Of a stretch of DNA of 64,000 bases, positions 52,584 to 61,732 are shown piece by piece; the first letter of the stretch is position 1; each line of letters starts with the position of its first letter. The stretch comes from Roseimarinus sediminis (GTDB lineage Bacteria > Bacteroidota > Bacteroidia > Bacteroidales > Prolixibacteraceae), in NCBI RefSeq assembly GCF_050433125.1, contig NZ_JBNPXV010000005.1:248001-312000 (forward strand), given 5' to 3'. The position numbers and the translations under genes were made by a program. The notes under the pieces were generated by a model. The model saw nothing but the letters and a program-made list of their open reading frames with translations, was not told where the DNA came from and searched no databases.

Positions 52584-54185
52584 TTAGCGTTTTATCAGTT
52601 TGAACCTTTGGCTTGTGTTTTTGCTTTTTAAAATTGCAAAATACACACCTTTGGGCAAATCTGACAACGATTGTGAAGAAATTTCCTGACTGTTTAACGA
52701 AAGCTCCAATTGCAGTAGTTTTGTACCACTCAATGAGAAAAACTTAAGCGTTTCCCATTCTTTCGTAAAGTGAATAAAAAGTTGCTGATCGAAAGGATTG
52801 GGATAAAGTACTTTATTGTATTCAACCGTTGAAGCGATGGAATTGGTACCGAACAGTGCTGAAAAATCGGGCAGTCCATAGCCCAGTTTCAGATCATGCT
52901 GAGGATACAAATTTCCGAGTTCGCGTATGGTTTGCATAATTTCGAATGAATTTTTTTCGGGAAAGGCTGCCAGCATACAGGCTGCCATGCCTGCTATAAT
53001 AGGAGAGGAAAAAGAAGTTCCGTTTCCATTTACAATTTCTTCACTATAAGGCGATGCATAGGCTACACCCGCTCCCATGGCTGAAATATCGGGTTTGGGC
53101 AGTGCATTTTCAGTATCAAAACCAGGCGATGAAAAATGAACCGTATCACCCTGACTGTTTACGGCTCCAACTGCCAGCACGTGCTCGGCTTCGGCTGGTG
53201 CTGTAATGTGTCCCCATTCATCATTTCCCGAATTACCGGCACTCGAAACCACCACCATCCCTTTTTGTACAGCCAGGTTGGCAGCTTTAGAAATGCGCAA
53301 GGTTTTGCCATCGTATTGTTGATAGCTGTGATTCATATCGGGTACGTCGAAAACACTATAGCCAAGCGAGGTATTTATGACATCGCAGCCAACACTGTCG
53401 GCAAATTCGGCTGCAACAATCCAGTAATCTTCTTCAACAGGAAATTCGCTTGGCGCATCTTCACTGCGCAAAAGCCAGTAGGAAGCATGGGGTGCAGCAC
53501 CAATAAGTTTTCCCGGCAAGTTTCCGGCCATGATTGAAAGAACGGCTGTGCCATGCGAATGTTCTTCAAATACATTGTTCCCGGGCTTTACAAAATCGTA
53601 GGTTCCCAATATGCCATTGCGGGCGTACAGTGAGTCGAAAGCAACCATTTGATCTGCCTTCAGAAAACCTGCATCAATAACCGCAATATGTACTCCTTCT
53701 CCTTTCGAAACCTTATGCAAGGCATCGCCTTTAAGCATGTTGATTTGACGGTAAGCACTTCCATAATAGGCCATGCTGGTACTGTCGTCTTCCAACTTAT
53801 TTGAGGCACTCTTCAGTGCACTGCTTTTCGTGAGTTGGATAAAATTTACAAACGAGGGTTGAATGATGGAATCGATGGTCAGGCTTTCATCGAGGCTTGC
53901 TATGGCGCCATTCATCCATCTGCTGGTATGAATGACGTTAAATCCCAATTGTTTTATTGAATCGACATAGGTCTTGTTTACAGGAAAATCGCTTGAGTCG
54001 ATGGCTATTCCCTGACGCCGTCGCCTTTCGATGGCACGTTCCGACAGATAGGCTTCCGGCTCACTAAGCACATAAGGGCTATTCAGCTTATCGCTGAACT
54101 GAATCCAGTAAGTATTTTGATATGAACTCCCAAAAACTGTGTTCCCCAATGCACATAATACGAAAATAAAGATAAGTAGCTTCAT
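52584..54185 (-). CDS. Subtilisin-family (S8) protease with type IX secretion tail
   Basis: From ATG 54185 (533 aa) with signal MKLLIFIFVLCALGNTVFG; a longer TTG reading would run into the mnmA stop. The catalytic triad is Asp 171 (AVIDAGF), His 211 (HSHGTAV) and Ser 391 (GNGTSFSSP). The prodomain is residues 21-160. The last 75 residues are a T9SS type A sorting domain (VLYPNPFDQQLFIHF ... LPKGVYFAILKSKN), so the enzyme should cross the outer membrane and be attached or released. A promoter box TAACTTTG precedes the start. Confidence 0.93.
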   Translation of the reverse strand: MKLLIFIFVLCALGNTVFGSSYQNTYWIQFSDKLNSPYVLSEPEAYLSERAIERRRRQGIAIDSSDFPVNKTYVDSIKQLGFNVIHTSRWMNGAIASLDESLTIDSIIQPSFVNFIQLTKSSALKSASNKLEDDSTSMAYYGSAYRQINMLKGDALHKVSKGEGVHIAVIDAGFLKADQMVAFDSLYARNGILGTYDFVKPGNNVFEEHSHGTAVLSIMAGNLPGKLIGAAPHASYWLLRSEDAPSEFPVEEDYWIVAAEFADSVGCDVINTSLGYSVFDVPDMNHSYQQYDGKTLRISKAANLAVQKGMVVVSSAGNSGNDEWGHITAPAEAEHVLAVGAVNSQGDTVHFSSPGFDTENALPKPDISAMGAGVAYASPYSEEIVNGNGTSFSSPIIAGMAACMLAAFPEKNSFEIMQTIRELGNLYPQHDLKLGYGLPDFSALFGTNSIASTVEYNKVLYPNPFDQQLFIHFTKEWETLKFFSLSGTKLLQLELSLNSQEISSQSLSDLPKGVYFAILKSKNTSQRFKLIKR

Positions 54186-54200
54186 ATACTGTACAATGGC

Positions 54201-54208
54201 CAAAGTTA
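54201..54208 (-). promoter_or_regulatory. Candidate -7 box of the S8 protease gene
   Basis: The minus strand reads TAACTTTG (TAnnTTTG), 15 bases before ATG 54185, and supports that start. Confidence 0.4.
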
Positions 54209-54235
54209 ATGATTTCGCAGTGAGAAAGTCAAGGG

Positions 54236-55321
54236 TCAGCGGCAAATAATACCGCCACCCACAACATCACGTCCTTCAAAGAATACAGCCGACTGACCGG
54301 GAGTAATGGCCCAGGCGCTTTCGTAAAATTCAACTTTCAGCCGGTCACCGTGCTGCGAAATACGACTAAGCGTACCTTTGTTATTGTAGCGAATCTTGGT
54401 AATTACCTCGAGTTCTCCTTCTATTTTATCATATTTCATGAGGTTCACATTGTCGACCCACAATTCCTTTTTATTGAGTTCTTCACGATCACCCAGCGTA
54501 ATTGTGTTGGTTTCAGCATCAATGTCGATCACATAAACCGGACGTCCAAGAGCTATTTCAAGCCCTTTGCGCTGGCCAATGGTATAAAAAGGATAGCCCT
54601 TGTGCCGGCCAAGTATTTTTCCCGAAGTGTCTACATAATTTCCTTCGCCTACTTTTTCGGCAATATCGGGTACGCGTTCTTTGATAAAACGACGGTAATC
54701 GTTATCAGGAATAAAGCAGATTTCCTGGCTTTCTCTCTTCTTTGAAATGCTCTCGTACCCATGATCGAATGCAATTTTTCGTACCTCCGGCTTATTGAAT
54801 TGTCCCAGGGGGAAAAGCGTTCTTTTAAGATCGGTCTGGCTGAGTTGCCACAAAAAATAGGTCTGATCCTTGTTGTCGTCATCCCCCTGAATAAGGTAAT
54901 AACGACCATTTTGATTTCCTATTTGTGCATAATGCCCGGTCGCGATAAAGTCGCATTCAAGTTCGTCTGCTTTTCGGATTACCTCGCCCCATTTGATGGT
55001 ACGGTTACATACAACACAGGGATTGGGCGTGCGACCTGCAAGGTATTCCCTCACAAAATCGCTGATAACCGTCTTGTCGAATTCCTTGCGGATATCGAGA
55101 ACCGAATGATCGAATTTCAAATCGTTGGCAAGTGCCTTGGCTTCAAAAATGGCATCAACACTACAACATCCTGTTTGTTTTTCCATACAGGCAGGCGAAA
55201 TGGCATCGTAAGGGCGATAGGTCAGTCCGTGTAACTCATAACCCTGCTCCTTCAACAACATGGCAGCAACCGAGCTGTCAATGCCTCCACTCATACATAA
55301 TAGGACCTTTCCTTTCGACAT
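54236..55321 (-). CDS. mnmA: tRNA-specific 2-thiouridylase MnmA
   Basis: 361 residues. It inserts sulfur at U34 of Lys, Glu and Gln tRNAs. The PP-loop is SGGIDSSVAAMLL (11-23). The catalytic cysteines are Cys 102 (RTPNPCVVCNR) and Cys 202 (SQEICFIPD), at nearly the same numbers as in E. coli (102 and 199). An extra TGCCSVDAIFEA cysteine block near 50-61 is present. A promoter box TATCTTTG lies at 55348-55355. Confidence 0.95.
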   Translation of the reverse strand: MSKGKVLLCMSGGIDSSVAAMLLKEQGYELHGLTYRPYDAISPACMEKQTGCCSVDAIFEAKALANDLKFDHSVLDIRKEFDKTVISDFVREYLAGRTPNPCVVCNRTIKWGEVIRKADELECDFIATGHYAQIGNQNGRYYLIQGDDDNKDQTYFLWQLSQTDLKRTLFPLGQFNKPEVRKIAFDHGYESISKKRESQEICFIPDNDYRRFIKERVPDIAEKVGEGNYVDTSGKILGRHKGYPFYTIGQRKGLEIALGRPVYVIDIDAETNTITLGDREELNKKELWVDNVNLMKYDKIEGELEVITKIRYNNKGTLSRISQHGDRLKVEFYESAWAITPGQSAVFFEGRDVVGGGIICR

Positions 55322-55347
55322 AATTTTCTGTTCAAAATTTCAGGCCG

Positions 55348-55355
55348 CAAAGATA
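55348..55355 (-). promoter_or_regulatory. Candidate -7 box of mnmA
   Basis: The minus strand reads TATCTTTG, a full TAnnTTTG match, 26 bases before the start codon. Confidence 0.4.
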
Positions 55356-55415
55356 AGAAAAACAAATAAGACATTTAAGTCTTTATTTGTTATTTCTCCA
55401 AAAGTTTGTTGAGTA

Positions 55416-56837
55416 TTAACCCCATTTATTGATTTTTGGTTGAAGATCGCTTAGCTCGGCAATTTTAACGGCCCGTTTTTCATCAATACTTTTACGGGCA
55501 GCAATGCCGATCAGTACGGCCATTGATCCATCTCGTCCATTGGAGGCATGATTCAGATTGGGTTGTGGTTCCTTTCCCCTGAGAATCTGATCCATCATAA
55601 TGCTGTCGCCTCCCCAGTGACCACTTCTGACAAAAGGTAACTCCATCCGTTGGTGCTCTTCAAAATTCAGCTGGGTAATAATTTCATGATGTTTTAATTG
55701 AGCCCGGGTATGCGACGACTGGTCCATTTCTCGTTCGTAAATTGTGGATTGATCTTCCTGCGATGCTTCGAGCGAAGGAATGCCTTCCCAGGTTTCCATT
55801 CGTCCCTTCATGCCATTGAATGCCAGACGGAAGCCTTCAAAAGGAGAGTAGGTGGTAAGTGAATAACTCACCTGCACATTGTTGGCATATTTAATCTGAA
55901 CAGCCATTTTATCGAAAATATCGATTTCTTCACGCCAAAGGCAATTGTCACGAATGTAGCCGTCGTGCTTTTCATGTTCAACATAAAGTTTCATCGATGT
56001 TTCGTCGCGGGTAATGTCCCAATAAAATTTGCATTTCTTTTGATGAGGACAGGTCATGCAGCGTTCTCCTCTGAATTCATTGTTCTTGCCATAATGCTCC
56101 AGATCGCCAAATGCATGTACCTCGACCGGATCGGATCCAATCCACCAGTTGAGCAGATCGAAGTGATGGGCTGATTTGTGTAAAAGCAGGGTGCCGCTTT
56201 TATCGCGTAAACCATGCCAGCGTCTGAAGTACGAGGCACCATGGTAGGTATTGAGGTACCAGTGAAAGTCGATGGAAGTAAGGTCTCCTACGGTTTTGTT
56301 TTCGAGTTGTTCTTTCAGGGTAGTAAAGATCTTTCCATAACGATAATTGAACCCCATAATGAGCTTTGCTTTTGATTGACGTTCAGCATCGATGATGGCC
56401 TGGCATTTAATCTCATCGGTAGTCATCGGTTTTTCGGTGGCCACATTGATATTGTTGTTCAGTGCTTTCACTATGAACTCATCGTGGGTTGAATCGACTG
56501 TTGTTACAAACAATAAATCGATGTCGGCCTTGCTGAGCATTTCGTCGAAGCTGGTAAATATCGGGCAATCAACGCCAATAAACGAACGTGCGTATTCAAG
56601 CCGCCCGGGATTGATATCGCACAAAGCTGAAAATTCGGCTACATCACTGTAGTTATCGACTACAAATTTTCCCCAGTATTTGATCGCCCTGATTCCTGTG
56701 CCAACGATGGCCAGTTTCAACTTTTTTCCCTGCGCGTTGTTGATCATCATTGCAGCGCTGCTGTTACTAAGTAACATACCTGCTGCGACTGTGCCGGTGG
56801 TAGCTAAAAACCGGCGTCGGTTGGTGCTGAAGCTCAT
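55416..56837 (-). CDS. Tat-exported Gfo/Idh/MocA-family oxidoreductase
   Basis: 473 residues. NRRRFLATTGTVAAGMLLSN is a Tat signal, so the enzyme folds with its cofactor before export. The Rossmann domain is KLAIVGTGIRAIKYWGKF, with ATEKPMTTDE for the cofactor-binding Lys-Pro. The second half is the beta-sheet substrate domain. A cysteine cluster, CMTCPHQKKC (C-x2-C-x5-C) near 250, looks like a metal site. Such enzymes oxidise sugars or inositols; the substrate is unknown. Confidence 0.87.
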   Translation of the reverse strand: MSFSTNRRRFLATTGTVAAGMLLSNSSAAMMINNAQGKKLKLAIVGTGIRAIKYWGKFVVDNYSDVAEFSALCDINPGRLEYARSFIGVDCPIFTSFDEMLSKADIDLLFVTTVDSTHDEFIVKALNNNINVATEKPMTTDEIKCQAIIDAERQSKAKLIMGFNYRYGKIFTTLKEQLENKTVGDLTSIDFHWYLNTYHGASYFRRWHGLRDKSGTLLLHKSAHHFDLLNWWIGSDPVEVHAFGDLEHYGKNNEFRGERCMTCPHQKKCKFYWDITRDETSMKLYVEHEKHDGYIRDNCLWREEIDIFDKMAVQIKYANNVQVSYSLTTYSPFEGFRLAFNGMKGRMETWEGIPSLEASQEDQSTIYEREMDQSSHTRAQLKHHEIITQLNFEEHQRMELPFVRSGHWGGDSIMMDQILRGKEPQPNLNHASNGRDGSMAVLIGIAARKSIDEKRAVKIAELSDLQPKINKWG

Positions 56838-57070
56838 TTTATTATTGTTTTAGGTTGCTATGCTTATCAGGTTTCAGCCTTAAATTTACCGATCATTTTA
56901 CTGCTTCGCAACATGGCTGGCAATTTGTCTGTCTCTTTTAGACAAAAAGCAGCATCAAATTCCAATAACTTGTGCTTTATTTTGATGACGTTTGTATTAA
57001 AACATTGTGCATACCATCATGTTATTCCATCGAAATCGCTGCTTAATTGGTGGTAGTGCCTACTTTTAGT

Positions 57071-57078
57071 TACTTTTG
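57071..57078 (+). promoter_or_regulatory. Candidate promoter of the DEAD-box helicase gene
   Basis: TACTTTTG is a full -7 match, with TTGG at 57047-57050 about 20 bases upstream as -33. The following CGAC is shared with the CLC gene promoter. The start codon is 18 bases further on. Confidence 0.55.
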
Positions 57079-57095
57079 CGACAAATTTTTAATTA

Positions 57096-58415
57096 ATGGC
57101 AAGTTTCGAAGATTTTAAATTAACCAAATCGGTGATGAAAGGAGTTAATGAGATAGGTTTTATCCATCCAACTCCCATACAGGAACAGGCAATTCCGGCC
57201 ATCAAGGCAGGACAGGATGTTTTAGGTATCGCACAAACCGGTACGGGTAAAACAGCGGCCTACATTTTACCCATACTTACTAAACTGGTGAAAGCCGAAG
57301 GTGAAGATCCGAGGGCTGTGATTCTGGTTCCTACCAGGGAACTTTCAATACAGGTTGGTGAAGATCTGGCCGAACTGGCACAGTATACCAACATAAGGCA
57401 TGCCGCAGTTTATGGGGGCGTAGGCTGGACCAAACACGCAGCCTTGCTCGATGAAGGAATCGATGTACTGGTGGCAACTCCGGGGCGTTTGCTCGATTTG
57501 TATCAGCACAATGTGCTTAGCCTGAAAAAAGTCAAAACGTTGGTAATTGACGAAGCCGACCGTATGCTCGATATGGGTTTCATGCCTCAGTTGCGAAATG
57601 TGTTCGACCGTTTACCTTCCAAACGTCAAAATCTGATGTTCTCAGCAACATTCTCGGGTAATATTGAAAAACTGACCGAAGAATTTCTGGCCTTTCCTCA
57701 CCGTGTAGAGGTTGCGCCATCGGCAACTCCTGTCGAGCTGGTAAAACAGTATTGTTATCACGTACCCAATTTCCGCACAAAACTGAACTTAGTGGGGCAT
57801 TTGTTGGCTGATGATGAGGAATTTCGAAAGGTGATCATCTTTTGTAAGACCAAAGTATCGGCCGAAGCGGTTTTCAAGGTAATTAAAAGAAAATCGGAAG
57901 GAGAGAAGCGTATTTTACATTCGAACAAGGGACAGAGTGCACGAATTAATGCCATTACTGCTTTTAAAAACGATGAAGTGCGTATACTTATTTCGACCGA
58001 TGTGTCGGCGCGCGGGATCGATGCCAGCAAAGTAAGCCATGTAATCAACTATGATGTTCCCACCAATTACGATGATTATATTCACCGGATTGGACGTACT
58101 GCCCGCGCTGGCAACGATGGTGTAGCCATTACGCTGCTCGATCCGTCGGAAGAATGGCACTTTGCCAAAATTGAAAAGCTGATCAGGATGAACATTCCGG
58201 TATTGGAAATACCACAAGAAGTTACCGTGGTTGAAACCGAAAAAAACGATCGGCAGGCTCAATTACGCGAGATTGACCGTCAGCGTAAAATTGATGATCC
58301 CGAATACCAGGGAGCTTTTCATGAGAAAAAGCGCAAATTCACCCGTGAAGCGAAGGATTATACTGATAAGTTTGCACGTAAAAACCCACGCCAGAAAAGG
58401 AAAAAGAGGAAATAA
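57096..58415 (+). CDS. DEAD-box ATP-dependent RNA helicase, RhlE-type
   Basis: 439 residues with the full DEAD-box set: Q motif FIHPTPIQEQAIP, AQTGTGKTAAY, PTRELSIQ, VATPGRLLDL, DEADRMLDMGF, SATFS, STDVSARGID and HRIGRTARAG. A basic tail rich in Lys/Arg (RKNPRQKRKKRK) probably binds RNA. It unwinds short RNA duplexes, in ribosome assembly or mRNA turnover, and may aid growth in the cold. The gene stands alone with a good promoter upstream. Confidence 0.95.
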   Translation: MASFEDFKLTKSVMKGVNEIGFIHPTPIQEQAIPAIKAGQDVLGIAQTGTGKTAAYILPILTKLVKAEGEDPRAVILVPTRELSIQVGEDLAELAQYTNIRHAAVYGGVGWTKHAALLDEGIDVLVATPGRLLDLYQHNVLSLKKVKTLVIDEADRMLDMGFMPQLRNVFDRLPSKRQNLMFSATFSGNIEKLTEEFLAFPHRVEVAPSATPVELVKQYCYHVPNFRTKLNLVGHLLADDEEFRKVIIFCKTKVSAEAVFKVIKRKSEGEKRILHSNKGQSARINAITAFKNDEVRILISTDVSARGIDASKVSHVINYDVPTNYDDYIHRIGRTARAGNDGVAITLLDPSEEWHFAKIEKLIRMNIPVLEIPQEVTVVETEKNDRQAQLREIDRQRKIDDPEYQGAFHEKKRKFTREAKDYTDKFARKNPRQKRKKRK

Positions 58416-58435
58416 AATTTCCCACTATAAAAGTA

Positions 58436-58542
58436 AAGAGTCAATGAGTCAATAAGTAAAAAGTCATTGACTCATTGGTATACAAAATAGAATGCTGTTG
58501 GATTGTGTATTGACTTATCAACTCCGTCACTTAGTCACTCAG
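58436..58542. repeat. Two opposed tracts of degenerate 8-base repeats
   Basis: On the plus strand AGAGTCAA, TGAGTCAA, TAAGTAAA and AAGTCATT follow one another (58436-58470). On the minus strand a similar series, TGAGTGAC, TAAGTGAC, GGAGTTGA, TAAGTCAA, occupies 58510-58542. GAGTCAATGA (58438-58447) and TCATTGACTC (58464-58473) are perfect inverted repeats. The element lies between the convergent helicase and ribH genes. Confidence 0.45.
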
Positions 58543-58547
58543 CCTCT

Positions 58548-59042
58548 CTAATTCCCTTCTTCCATATCGAACTGCAGCTGAACCATTTTAATGGCTGTAA
58601 CGGCTGCCTCGTCGCCCTTATTGCCCAGTTTGCCACCAGCGCGGTCGAGGGCCTGTTGTTCGTTGTCGGTGGTAAGTACGCCGAAAATTACAGGCAGACT
58701 GTAATTTATGTTCAGGCTGGTAGTGCCCTGGGTCACTCCCTGGCAAATGAAATCGAAGTGACGGGTTTCTCCCTGAATTACACATCCAAGCAGGATAATG
58801 GCATTCACGTCGGTGTATTCGGCCATGAACTGCCCACCCAGCGTAAGTTCAAATGTTCCGGGAACATGTTTAACAATGATGTTTTCTTCTTTGGCTCCGT
58901 GCCTGATAAGTGTGTCAACTGCCCCTTTGGCCAATGCTCCTGTGATGTCGTAATTCCACTCGGCTACTACAATGCCAAATTTCATTTCTTCGGCCGAAGG
59001 AACCGAATTCAAATCGTATGCCGATAAATCTTTAGTTGCCAT
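58548..59042 (-). CDS. ribH: 6,7-dimethyl-8-ribityllumazine synthase
   Basis: 164 residues. It condenses the ribityl-pyrimidine and the four-carbon phosphate to lumazine, the penultimate step of riboflavin synthesis. Core motifs: GIVVAEWNYDIT, VPGTFELTL (substrate loop), LLGCVIQGETRHFDFICQGV with the catalytic His 95, and the family end NKGDEAAVTAIKM. It normally forms 60-mer or decamer shells. An N-terminal extension of about 20 residues precedes the core. The TPR gene's terminator lies just upstream. Confidence 0.95.
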   Translation of the reverse strand: MATKDLSAYDLNSVPSAEEMKFGIVVAEWNYDITGALAKGAVDTLIRHGAKEENIIVKHVPGTFELTLGGQFMAEYTDVNAIILLGCVIQGETRHFDFICQGVTQGTTSLNINYSLPVIFGVLTTDNEQQALDRAGGKLGNKGDEAAVTAIKMVQLQFDMEEGN

Positions 59043-59073
59043 AATTTCCTGTTTTGAAATGCAAGATAAACAA

Positions 59074-59102
59074 AAACGGGCTGACCTTAAAGGCGCCCGT
59101 TT
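59074..59102 (-). terminator. Terminator of the membrane-anchored TPR gene
   Basis: On the minus strand AAACGGGC pairs with GCCCGTTT around a 13-base loop and is followed by a T run. It lies 21 bases past the TPR gene stop and just before ribH. Confidence 0.65.
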
Positions 59103-59122
59103 GTATTTTTATCAATGTGCTT

Positions 59123-59800
59123 TTATTGTTTTAAACGAGCAATGCTCTTTTCAACATTAACAGTTTCGGTTCCGCTTGGGTATTCCTTCATGATTTTTTC
59201 ATAGGTTGCCAAAGCTTTCTGGGTATCACCACTGGCCTCGTAGGCAAGCGCTAATTTATTCATAATGGCCGGAGAAGTGAAATCATTCTCATTTTTCTTC
59301 AGTGCCGATTGATAAGCTGATATGGCTTTTGAATATTGTTCCATTTCAACATAGGCATCCCCTTTGGCCGATTCGGTCATTGGTGCAAGTAGCATATCGT
59401 CGGTATCGAACTGATTCAGATAATCGATGGCAGTTTCATACTCGCCAAGATGCAGGTAAGCAATTCCTGTATAGTAACGCGACAGATTCGCAGCATCGGT
59501 GCCTCCGTAATTATCGATGATGTCGAGGAATCCAAGTGTTACACCATCGCCATTGATGGCCACGGCAAACGAATCGGTACTAAAATAATTTTGAGCAGCA
59601 TACATTTGCTCCTGCGCTTCGAGGTTACGCGGAGCAACATAATACTTTTGATATCCGATTACTCCTAAAATTACTACGATTAAACCGCCAATCACATAAA
59701 GTACAAGGTTCAGGTGATTTTCGAGAAATTGTTCAGTTTTGGTCAACGCTTCTTCAACGTCTTTCAATCCATCTTCCTGATGATGCTTATTTTTTACCAT
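59123..59800 (-). CDS. Membrane-anchored TPR protein (YfgM-like layout)
   Basis: 225 residues from ATG 59800; an upstream TTG reading is less likely. The order is a charged N-terminal helix, a single membrane span (LNLVLYVIGGLIVVILGVIG, about 32-51) and a TPR-rich domain (YTGIAYLHLGEYETAIDYLN, AKGDAYVEMEQYSKAISAYQ, KLALAYEASGDTQKALATYE). This matches the YfgM layout of SecYEG/chaperone-linked proteins, but no partner gene is near. The role is inferred from layout only. Confidence 0.85.
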   Translation of the reverse strand: MVKNKHHQEDGLKDVEEALTKTEQFLENHLNLVLYVIGGLIVVILGVIGYQKYYVAPRNLEAQEQMYAAQNYFSTDSFAVAINGDGVTLGFLDIIDNYGGTDAANLSRYYTGIAYLHLGEYETAIDYLNQFDTDDMLLAPMTESAKGDAYVEMEQYSKAISAYQSALKKNENDFTSPAIMNKLALAYEASGDTQKALATYEKIMKEYPSGTETVNVEKSIARLKQ

Positions 59801-59937
59801 GGTTAAAATCTGTTTTTTCAATTGCCCACAAAAATAATTTTTTTTGGTTTAAACCACTCATTTTGCCTGATAAATTTATCAAATAGCTGTAATGGCAATG
59901 AATACAGTAATTTAAGAAAGTGAAGTGAACATTCGTC

Positions 59938-60528
59938 TTAAAATTGCATCGAGAATGAAAGCCCGGCACTGCTTGTAAAGGAGTCGATCCATGGACTAAC
60001 TATTAGCTGATATTGTTGGTGATGAATAGCATACATTACCCAATCGAAGGCCATAAGAAAAGCTCCCTGAAGGATGATTGCATTGCCGTAACCCGTCAGG
60101 CGATCGGCATGAAGTGCTTTGTTTCGGGCTATTTCCCTTAAAAGAAAACCGGTCATGATATAGGCTGCGTCGAGCCCTGCATTGAACAAATAGGCTTTTT
60201 GATAGCCATGAAGGGTGCTGAGCAGCTCACCTGCATTTGCAGCATCGCTTCCGCCAAAATATCCTGCTGCCGCAATGCCTAAATTGATCGTATTCCAGGC
60301 TGCTGTCATCTGCCAGAAATATTTTGACTTGCCCTGCATATTCAATGAAAGTACAGTACCTGCCAGCAAATTGGCTGCTCCCCAGCTTCCTAATACCAGC
60401 ATGCCTTTTTTGTTCAGTTCGGAGAAATGTACATCGATTGAACTGAAGGTTTGATGTGCCTGTACCTGTGCGCTGACCGCAAACACGGTAAAAAGAAACA
60501 GAACCAGTAATAAGTGCTTTTTCAACAT
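59938..60528 (-). CDS. Small membrane protein of unknown function (DUF6992-like)
   Basis: From ATG 60528 (196 aa) with signal MLKKHLLLVLFLFTVFAVSA. Four or more hydrophobic stretches follow (GMLVLGSWGAANLLAGTVLS, AAWNTINLGIAAAGYFGG, AYLFNAGLDAAYIMTGFLL, AIILQGAFLMAFDWVMYAIH). The Trp-Asn-Asn-Leu patterns resemble DUF6992, an assignment I make with low confidence. It is divergent to recF. Confidence 0.7.
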   Translation of the reverse strand: MLKKHLLLVLFLFTVFAVSAQVQAHQTFSSIDVHFSELNKKGMLVLGSWGAANLLAGTVLSLNMQGKSKYFWQMTAAWNTINLGIAAAGYFGGSDAANAGELLSTLHGYQKAYLFNAGLDAAYIMTGFLLREIARNKALHADRLTGYGNAIILQGAFLMAFDWVMYAIHHQQYQLIVSPWIDSFTSSAGLSFSMQF

Positions 60529-60563
60529 GCTAAAGAAACATTCCAATTGCTGTAGCTGTTCAC

Positions 60564-60571
60564 TACTTTTG
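60564..60571 (+). promoter_or_regulatory. Candidate -7 box of the recF operon
   Basis: TACTTTTG is a full -7 match 57 bases before ATG 60629. A well-spaced -33 element is not obvious. Confidence 0.35.
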
Positions 60572-60628
60572 AAATTAAAGCTTAGCGAATTGTGATAATT
60601 TTAGCAATTTTGTCGGAAATTGAATTTT

Positions 60629-61732
60629 ATGTATCTGAAATCACTTTCACTTCTCGATTATAAAAACATTGAACAGGCAGAGATCAATTTCAACCCCAGG
60701 CTCAATTGCTTTTTGGGTGACAATGGTGCAGGTAAAACCAACCTGCTCGATGCCATTTATTATCTCTCTTTTTGCAAAAGCTTTTTTAATGCGATGGATG
60801 TACAAAACATCAGGCACGAATGTGAAATGTTTATGGTGCAGGGGCGCTATTCGCGCGACGAGGACGAGGAGCTGATTTCAGCCGGATTTAAGCTGGGATA
60901 TAAAAAACAGTTTAAGCGTAATCATAAGGTTTACAAGCGTCTGAGCGATCATATCGGCTTGTTTCCACTGGTAATGATTTCCCCTTCGGATAGTAATCTG
61001 ATAAGCGGGAGCAGTGAAGAACGAAGAAAGTTTATGGATGGTGTTATTTCGCAGTTCGACCGTGCTTTTCTCGATGCACTGATGCGATACAACCGCACTT
61101 TATTACAACGTAACAACCTACTGAAACAGTTTGCCGAGCGTAAGCGTTTCGATGCAGATACCTTGTCGATTTACGACGAGCAGCTGGTTGAATACGGAAG
61201 TTATATCTATGAAAAGCGAAGCACTTTCATCAACGAAATCATTCCGGTTTTTCAACATTTTTATGAATATGTTTCAGGTGGAAAGGAAAAAGTGGCACTT
61301 ACCTATCAATCATCTTTGCGTGAAGGCAATTTTCTGGAGCAGATTAGAAGTCAGCATCAGCGCGACCGCATGTTACAGCATACCAGTGTAGGCATTCATC
61401 GCGATGATCTTCAGCTCGATTTGGGAGCCCATCCGATAAGAAAACTGGGGTCGCAGGGGCAAACGAAAACCTATCTGCTGGCCTTGAAATTTGCCCAGTT
61501 TGAATACCTCAAAAATGCGAGCGGGATCAAACCCATTCTCTTGCTTGACGATATTTTTGATAAGCTGGATGCCGGAAGGGTAGGGCAAATTATCAGGCTG
61601 GTATCTGAAGAACAGTTTGGACAGATATTTATTACCGATACCAACCGTGAGCATCTCGAAGGAATACTCAATAAAATGGATACTTCAAACAGTATTTTTA
61701 AAATAGAACAGGGAAAAGTTGTCAACCGATGA
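60629..61732 (+). CDS. recF: DNA replication and repair protein RecF
   Basis: 367 residues from ATG 60629; a TTG three codons earlier is less likely. SMC-like ATPase that helps load RecA at gaps. Walker A is LGDNGAGKTNLLDAIYYLSF (about 31-50), followed by the RecF-specific helical lobe, the signature GSQGQTKTYLLALK and Walker B ILLLDDIFDKLD. The last codons overlap the DUF721 gene start by four bases (ATGA), so the two are translationally coupled. Confidence 0.95.
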   Translation: MYLKSLSLLDYKNIEQAEINFNPRLNCFLGDNGAGKTNLLDAIYYLSFCKSFFNAMDVQNIRHECEMFMVQGRYSRDEDEELISAGFKLGYKKQFKRNHKVYKRLSDHIGLFPLVMISPSDSNLISGSSEERRKFMDGVISQFDRAFLDALMRYNRTLLQRNNLLKQFAERKRFDADTLSIYDEQLVEYGSYIYEKRSTFINEIIPVFQHFYEYVSGGKEKVALTYQSSLREGNFLEQIRSQHQRDRMLQHTSVGIHRDDLQLDLGAHPIRKLGSQGQTKTYLLALKFAQFEYLKNASGIKPILLLDDIFDKLDAGRVGQIIRLVSEEQFGQIFITDTNREHLEGILNKMDTSNSIFKIEQGKVVNR

